Positions 5,896-8,510 of a DNA stretch of 8,510 nt are shown here, piece after piece. Both the position numbers and the translations under genes were made by a program. The stretch lies in assembly GCA_023440865.1 (NCBI GenBank), contig JAEXRM010000030.1:1-8510 (forward strand), read 5' to 3'. Below the pieces are notes generated by a model that was not told where the DNA came from, searched no databases, and saw nothing but the letters and a program-made list of their open reading frames with translations. Position 1 is the stretch's first letter, and every line of letters begins with the position of its first letter. This stretch comes from Bacillota bacterium. GTDB lineage: Bacteria; Bacillota; Clostridia; DSM-8532.

Positions 5896-6357
5896 TCAAC
5901 CGCCGGCGTCGTTTCCGCCGGCCCGACCCCGATACGTCACCAGTTCATCCGCCAGACGCTGCTCCTGCTGGAGCCCTTCGACGCGGAACTGCTCGAACTC
6001 CTTATCCCGGAGTTTCTCGAGGATCTTGCGTTCCTTCATCAGCGTCACAACCCTGTCACGTATTGTATCGACAGTTCGGGACGCTTCCTTAACGACATCG
6101 GACTGCTTTTCCCGCGCGGCTTCCCGCGCGGCGATGCAGGCACGGAGCCCCTTGATGCGCTCCGTGTCGATCTGTCCCGAGACGGCGGTGGCAAAATCCT
6201 CCCCCAGGGTCGCTATCTCCGCCACGATGTCCGCCAGACGCCCTTTCTCCGTCTCAAGGCGCGACACGGCGACGCCCAGCTCGTTCTTGGCGCTTTTTTC
6301 GAGCTGCTCCTTCACGTTGAGCAGGGTGGCGAGCCGGAACCGGAAGACTGCCATCAT
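5896..6357 (-). CDS. fliJ: Flagellar FliJ protein (export chaperone/ATPase stalk)
   Basis: FliJ is a small antiparallel coiled coil that sits in the pore of the FliI hexamer like the gamma subunit of F1. It links FliI to the export gate protein FlhA and also recycles chaperones. The 153-residue product begins with the family-typical pattern FRFRLATLLNVKEQLE (5-20). It is almost wholly helical and charged, and ends with an ERKILEKLRDKEFEQF segment (109-124) that matches the conserved C-terminal helix. Two adjacent ATGs are possible (6357 and 6354). The first overlaps the fliI TGA as ATGA, so translation is probably coupled; only a weak GGGGGTGG sits upstream. The frame is open backward through fliI for about 950 bases, but that upstream part is a GC-rich shadow. 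An exact AARE-AARE duplication lies at about residues 77-84. Confidence 0.93.
   Translation of the reverse strand: MMAVFRFRLATLLNVKEQLEKSAKNELGVAVSRLETEKGRLADIVAEIATLGEDFATAVSGQIDTERIKGLRACIAAREAAREKQSDVVKEASRTVDTIRDRVVTLMKERKILEKLRDKEFEQFRVEGLQQEQRLADELVTYRGRAGGNDAGG
6109..6132 (-). repeat. 12-bp perfect tandem duplication in fliJ
   Basis: The 12-mer GCCGCGCGGGAA (minus strand) occurs twice back to back and is in frame, encoding AARE twice (about residues 77-84 of FliJ). The two copies are identical at every base, which suggests a recent duplication. It adds four residues to a coiled-coil region. Confidence 0.85.
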
Positions 6358-7676
6358 CCACCCCCGACGGAGGCTTTGAGCGCCTCGAGCGTCTGCAGGA
6401 AGGTGAACCGCTCGAACACATCCTGCTGCAGGAACGCGTTGATGTCGTTGATGAGGGCGATGGCCTTGTCGATATCCGGGTTCGATCCCTTGACATAGGC
6501 CCCGACGTTGATGAGGTCCTCCGCGTCGCGATAAACAGCCAGCGACCGGCGCAGCGCGTTCGCCGCCTTCTTGTGGTCGGGCTCCGCGATGTCGGACATG
6601 ACACGGCTGATGCTGCCGAGCACGTCTACCGCAGGATAATGGTTGCGGTGCGCCATTTGGCGCGACAGGGCGATGTGCCCGTCGAGGATGCCGCGGGCGG
6701 CGTCCGTGATCGGCTCGTTCATGTCGTCGCCGTCCACGAGGACGGAGTACAGGCCCGTGATCGAACCGTTGGCCGAGGTGCCGGCCCGTTCGAGCAGCTT
6801 GGGCAGCACGGCAAAGACCGAAGGCGTGTACCCGCGGGATACCGGCGGTTCCCCGATGGCAAGGCCAATCTCCCGCTGGGCCATGGAAAAGCGGGTGAGG
6901 CTGTCCATCAGCAGCAGCACGTCCTTGCCCTCGTCGCGAAAATACTCGGCGATCGCGGTCGCGGTGAGGGCGCCCTTGAGCCGGACGAGCGCCGGCTGGT
7001 CGGAGGTGGCGATGACGACGACCGAGCGTGCAAGGCCCTCGGCCTGCAGGTCGCGCTCGAGGAAGTCGCGCACCTCGCGGCCGCGCTCGCCGATGAGGGC
7101 GATGACGTTGATGTCGGCTTTCGTGTTGCGGGCGATCATGCCCATGAGGGTGCTCTTGCCCACGCCGGATCCGGCGAAGATGCCCATGCGCTGCCCCTTG
7201 CCGACGGTCATCAGGCCGTCGAGGCACTTCACGCCCAAGGGGAGCACCTGCCGGATGCGCGGCCGGGTCATGGGATTGGGCGGCATGTTCTGAACGGGCA
7301 CCCATGTTTCGACGGTCACGGGCCCCTTCCCGTCGATGGGCCGTCCCATGCCGTCAAGCACGCGGCCCAAGAGGCCATGGCCCACGCCGATCTCGAGCTG
7401 GTGTCCGGTCGCGGTGACGGGATTGCCCGGGCTGATGCCCGTCATGTCCCCGATGGGCATCATGAGCACGCTGGCATCGCGGAAGCCCACGACCTCCGCC
7501 AGCATGTCGGCGCCCATGCGGCCGCCATGGATGCGGCACAACTCGCCGATGTGGGTCTGCGGCCCCTCGGTTTCGATCGTGAGGCCGACGACCTTCGTCA
7601 CCTTCCCCATATGCCGAATGAAGCTGCGGGAACGCACCAGTTCGCGGTAACGCTCCAGGGAGATGTCCTTGGGCAT
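6354..7676 (-). CDS. fliI: Flagellum-specific ATPase FliI
   Basis: FliI is the cytoplasmic ATPase of the flagellar type III export apparatus, homologous to F1-ATPase beta. It hydrolyses ATP to help unload chaperones and deliver rod, hook and filament subunits to the export gate. The 440-residue protein has the N-terminal beta-barrel (about 22-90), the P-loop GSGVGKST (169-176), the GERGREV motif (196-202), Walker B VLLLMD ending at D258, and RGYTPSVFAVLPKLLERAG (281-299). The C-terminal helical domain follows. Length and all catalytic motifs are normal. I chose ATG at 7676: GGAGGAG (7691-7685) sits 8 nt upstream. The in-frame GTG at 7685 would touch that ribosome binding site and overlap the fliH stop. 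The 3' end overlaps the fliJ start as ATGA. Confidence 0.98.
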   Translation of the reverse strand: MPKDISLERYRELVRSRSFIRHMGKVTKVVGLTIETEGPQTHIGELCRIHGGRMGADMLAEVVGFRDASVLMMPIGDMTGISPGNPVTATGHQLEIGVGHGLLGRVLDGMGRPIDGKGPVTVETWVPVQNMPPNPMTRPRIRQVLPLGVKCLDGLMTVGKGQRMGIFAGSGVGKSTLMGMIARNTKADINVIALIGERGREVRDFLERDLQAEGLARSVVVIATSDQPALVRLKGALTATAIAEYFRDEGKDVLLLMDSLTRFSMAQREIGLAIGEPPVSRGYTPSVFAVLPKLLERAGTSANGSITGLYSVLVDGDDMNEPITDAARGILDGHIALSRQMAHRNHYPAVDVLGSISRVMSDIAEPDHKKAANALRRSLAVYRDAEDLINVGAYVKGSNPDIDKAIALINDINAFLQQDVFERFTFLQTLEALKASVGGG

Positions 7677-7681
7677 GCGCC

Positions 7682-8491
7682 TCACTCCTCCCCGACGGCC
7701 TGCGCCTCGCCGGTGACGGGCGTCTCGGGCAGACCGCCAAGCAGGGCGCGGATGGCCCCTTCCATCTGCTGCACGCGCGCATCGACACTGCCGTCGACGG
7801 TGCCGCGGCCCGTGTCGATCAGACAGGCCCCGCGTGCCAGCGAGGCGTCCTGCCGGATGTCGAGCTCGCAGAGAAAGGGCAGCGACTGCTTGAGTGCGTC
7901 AAGGTGATCGAGCACATGGGGATGATCCTCGGCGGAGATGCGCACCGTCACACGCTCGGTGGGCGTGACATCGGAAAGGGTGCTGCGGATGACCGATGCA
8001 ATGGCATCCGGCTGGACGCGAAGCTCGCGGCCGATCGCCTTGCGGGCGATATCGAGCACAAGGCCGACCATGTCGGCCTCCAATGCCTCGAAGGTTTCCC
8101 GGTACTCGCCGCGTGCGGACGCAAGGGTGTCCTCCGCCTCCTGAAGCAGGGCGGCGTATTGCTGCTGGGCCTGCCGTTCGCCCTCGGCGTATCCGGCCTC
8201 TCGGGCATGCCGCTGCGCCTCCTCCGCCTCCGTGACGATCTGGTCCCGGGCTTGGGCCAGCATGCGCGCCGTCTCCAGCTCGGCCTCGCGGACAATGAGC
8301 GCGGCCTCGCGGCGCGCCTTCTCGAGCACGTCGACCGGCACGAAGCCGTCATCCCCTTCCCCCTCCGCACGCCCGTCGGGCGCACGCGCAGGAGTAGCCG
8401 CCTCGGCGGGCGGCTGGATGGCGAACGGATTGCCGATGCTGACCTGGTTCTTCTTGTATACGCCGTAACCGTATCGCGGGTTTCCGTACAA
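7682..8491 (-). CDS. fliH: Flagellar assembly protein FliH (export ATPase regulator)
   Basis: FliH binds and restrains the export ATPase FliI and tethers it to the C-ring at the cytoplasmic face of the flagellar basal body. The 269-residue product has a Tyr-rich N-terminus (residues 2-12), a Pro/Ala linker, and a long charged alpha-helical region at about 55-135 that contains the Gly-spaced segment GYAEG (100-104), typical of FliH. The C-terminal domain (about 140-245) includes LDIARKAIGREL and the family-typical stretch ELDIRQDASLARGACLIDT. The start is a TTG at 8491, chosen because GGAGG lies 7 nt upstream and no ATG or GTG follows in frame until deep inside the conserved domain. The frame stays open to the window edge, so an upstream start cannot be fully excluded. 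The stop lies 5 bp before the fliI ATG, which implies translational coupling. fliG would be expected just outside the window. Confidence 0.93.
   Translation of the reverse strand: MYGNPRYGYGVYKKNQVSIGNPFAIQPPAEAATPARAPDGRAEGEGDDGFVPVDVLEKARREAALIVREAELETARMLAQARDQIVTEAEEAQRHAREAGYAEGERQAQQQYAALLQEAEDTLASARGEYRETFEALEADMVGLVLDIARKAIGRELRVQPDAIASVIRSTLSDVTPTERVTVRISAEDHPHVLDHLDALKQSLPFLCELDIRQDASLARGACLIDTGRGTVDGSVDARVQQMEGAIRALLGGLPETPVTGEAQAVGEE
7685..7691 (-). promoter_or_regulatory. Ribosome binding site of fliI inside the fliH end
   Basis: GGAGGAG lies in the last codons of fliH, 8 nt upstream of the fliI ATG at 7676. It abuts the alternative GTG at 7685, which therefore cannot be the used start. 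It decides the fliI start and shows coupling of fliH and fliI. Confidence 0.8.
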
Positions 8492-8498
8492 AGCGCTG

Positions 8499-8503
8499 CC
8501 TCC
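8499..8503 (-). promoter_or_regulatory. Ribosome binding site of fliH (TTG start)
   Basis: GGAGG on the minus strand, 7 nt before TTG 8491. This spacing is the main support for the rare TTG start of fliH. Confidence 0.65.
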
Positions 8504-8510
8504 GGTTCCC

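Noticed and set aside
4867..5898. 10-mer TGAACCGGGG present at 4867-4876 and 5889-5898 (minus strand)
   Set aside because: The match does not extend beyond 10 bases and one copy is partly the fliJ stop; two hits in GC-rich DNA of this length are plausible by chance.
4587..6092. Plus-strand open frame of 501 codons crossing fliK, the MotE-like gene and fliJ
   Set aside because: It spans three real minus-strand genes and both gaps; its product shows no domain and is explained by GC-rich codon bias.
6294..6299. A6 run in fliJ as a programmed frameshift site
   Set aside because: The codon phase is GAA-AAA-AGC, not the A-AAA-AAG arrangement needed for -1 frameshifting, and the frame is used normally onward.
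6358..7305. Upstream extension of the fliJ frame, giving a 469-codon ORF
   Set aside because: The extension runs through fliI in another frame and is Arg/Pro-rich noise; FliJ begins at the ATG that overlaps the fliI stop.
6573..7907. Long open frame (444 codons) on the plus strand, opposite fliI and fliH
   Set aside because: It is an antisense shadow of high-GC codon bias; the minus-strand frames have clear FliI and FliH motifs, and the plus-strand product is His/Ala/Gly-rich without recognisable domains.

Overview
This window holds one continuous block of flagellar genes, all on the minus strand. In transcription order (from base 8510 down to 27) it reads fliH - fliI - fliJ - a MotE/YlxF-type membrane protein - fliK - flgD - a small TIGR02530-type flagellar operon protein - flgE. 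This order is the classic middle part of the fla/che operon of Bacillota, especially Clostridia. Base composition is clearly GC-rich, and most genes have strong AGGAGG-type ribosome binding sites. A GC-rich, flagellated member of the Bacillota (Clostridia-like) is the best guess; the sequence alone does not give a genus.

Region by region: fliH, fliI and fliJ (8491-5896) are tightly coupled, with a 5-bp gap and then an ATGA overlap. They encode the export ATPase, its regulator and its stalk/chaperone protein. After 70 bp comes a single-pass membrane protein with a coiled coil and an MgtE-N-like C-terminal helical domain (5825-4965). A structured 130-bp leader then precedes fliK, the hook-length ruler, which has a perfect 10-nt Shine-Dalgarno. 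FlgD, the hook cap (3066-2089), is longer than usual and contains what looks like three copies of one small beta module. The small TIGR02530-type protein (2047-1628) and the hook protein FlgE (1484-27) follow, separated by a 143-bp leader with two stem-loops and a possible 30-codon ORF. Only 26 bases remain after flgE, and no gene is recognisable there.

Together the products build the hook. FliH/FliI/FliJ energise and load the type III export gate. FlgD caps the growing hook, FlgE is its subunit, and FliK measures it and triggers the switch to filament export. The MotE-like protein and the TIGR02530-type protein are conserved partners whose exact jobs are less settled.

No mobile element, CRISPR array, tRNA or rRNA was seen. 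The points most worth a second look are the triplicated module in FlgD and a G9 tract near the 3' end of fliK. One extra G in that tract would extend fliK so that its stop overlaps the flgD start. Also notable are the structured leaders before fliK and flgE, and an in-frame 12-bp tandem duplication in fliJ.
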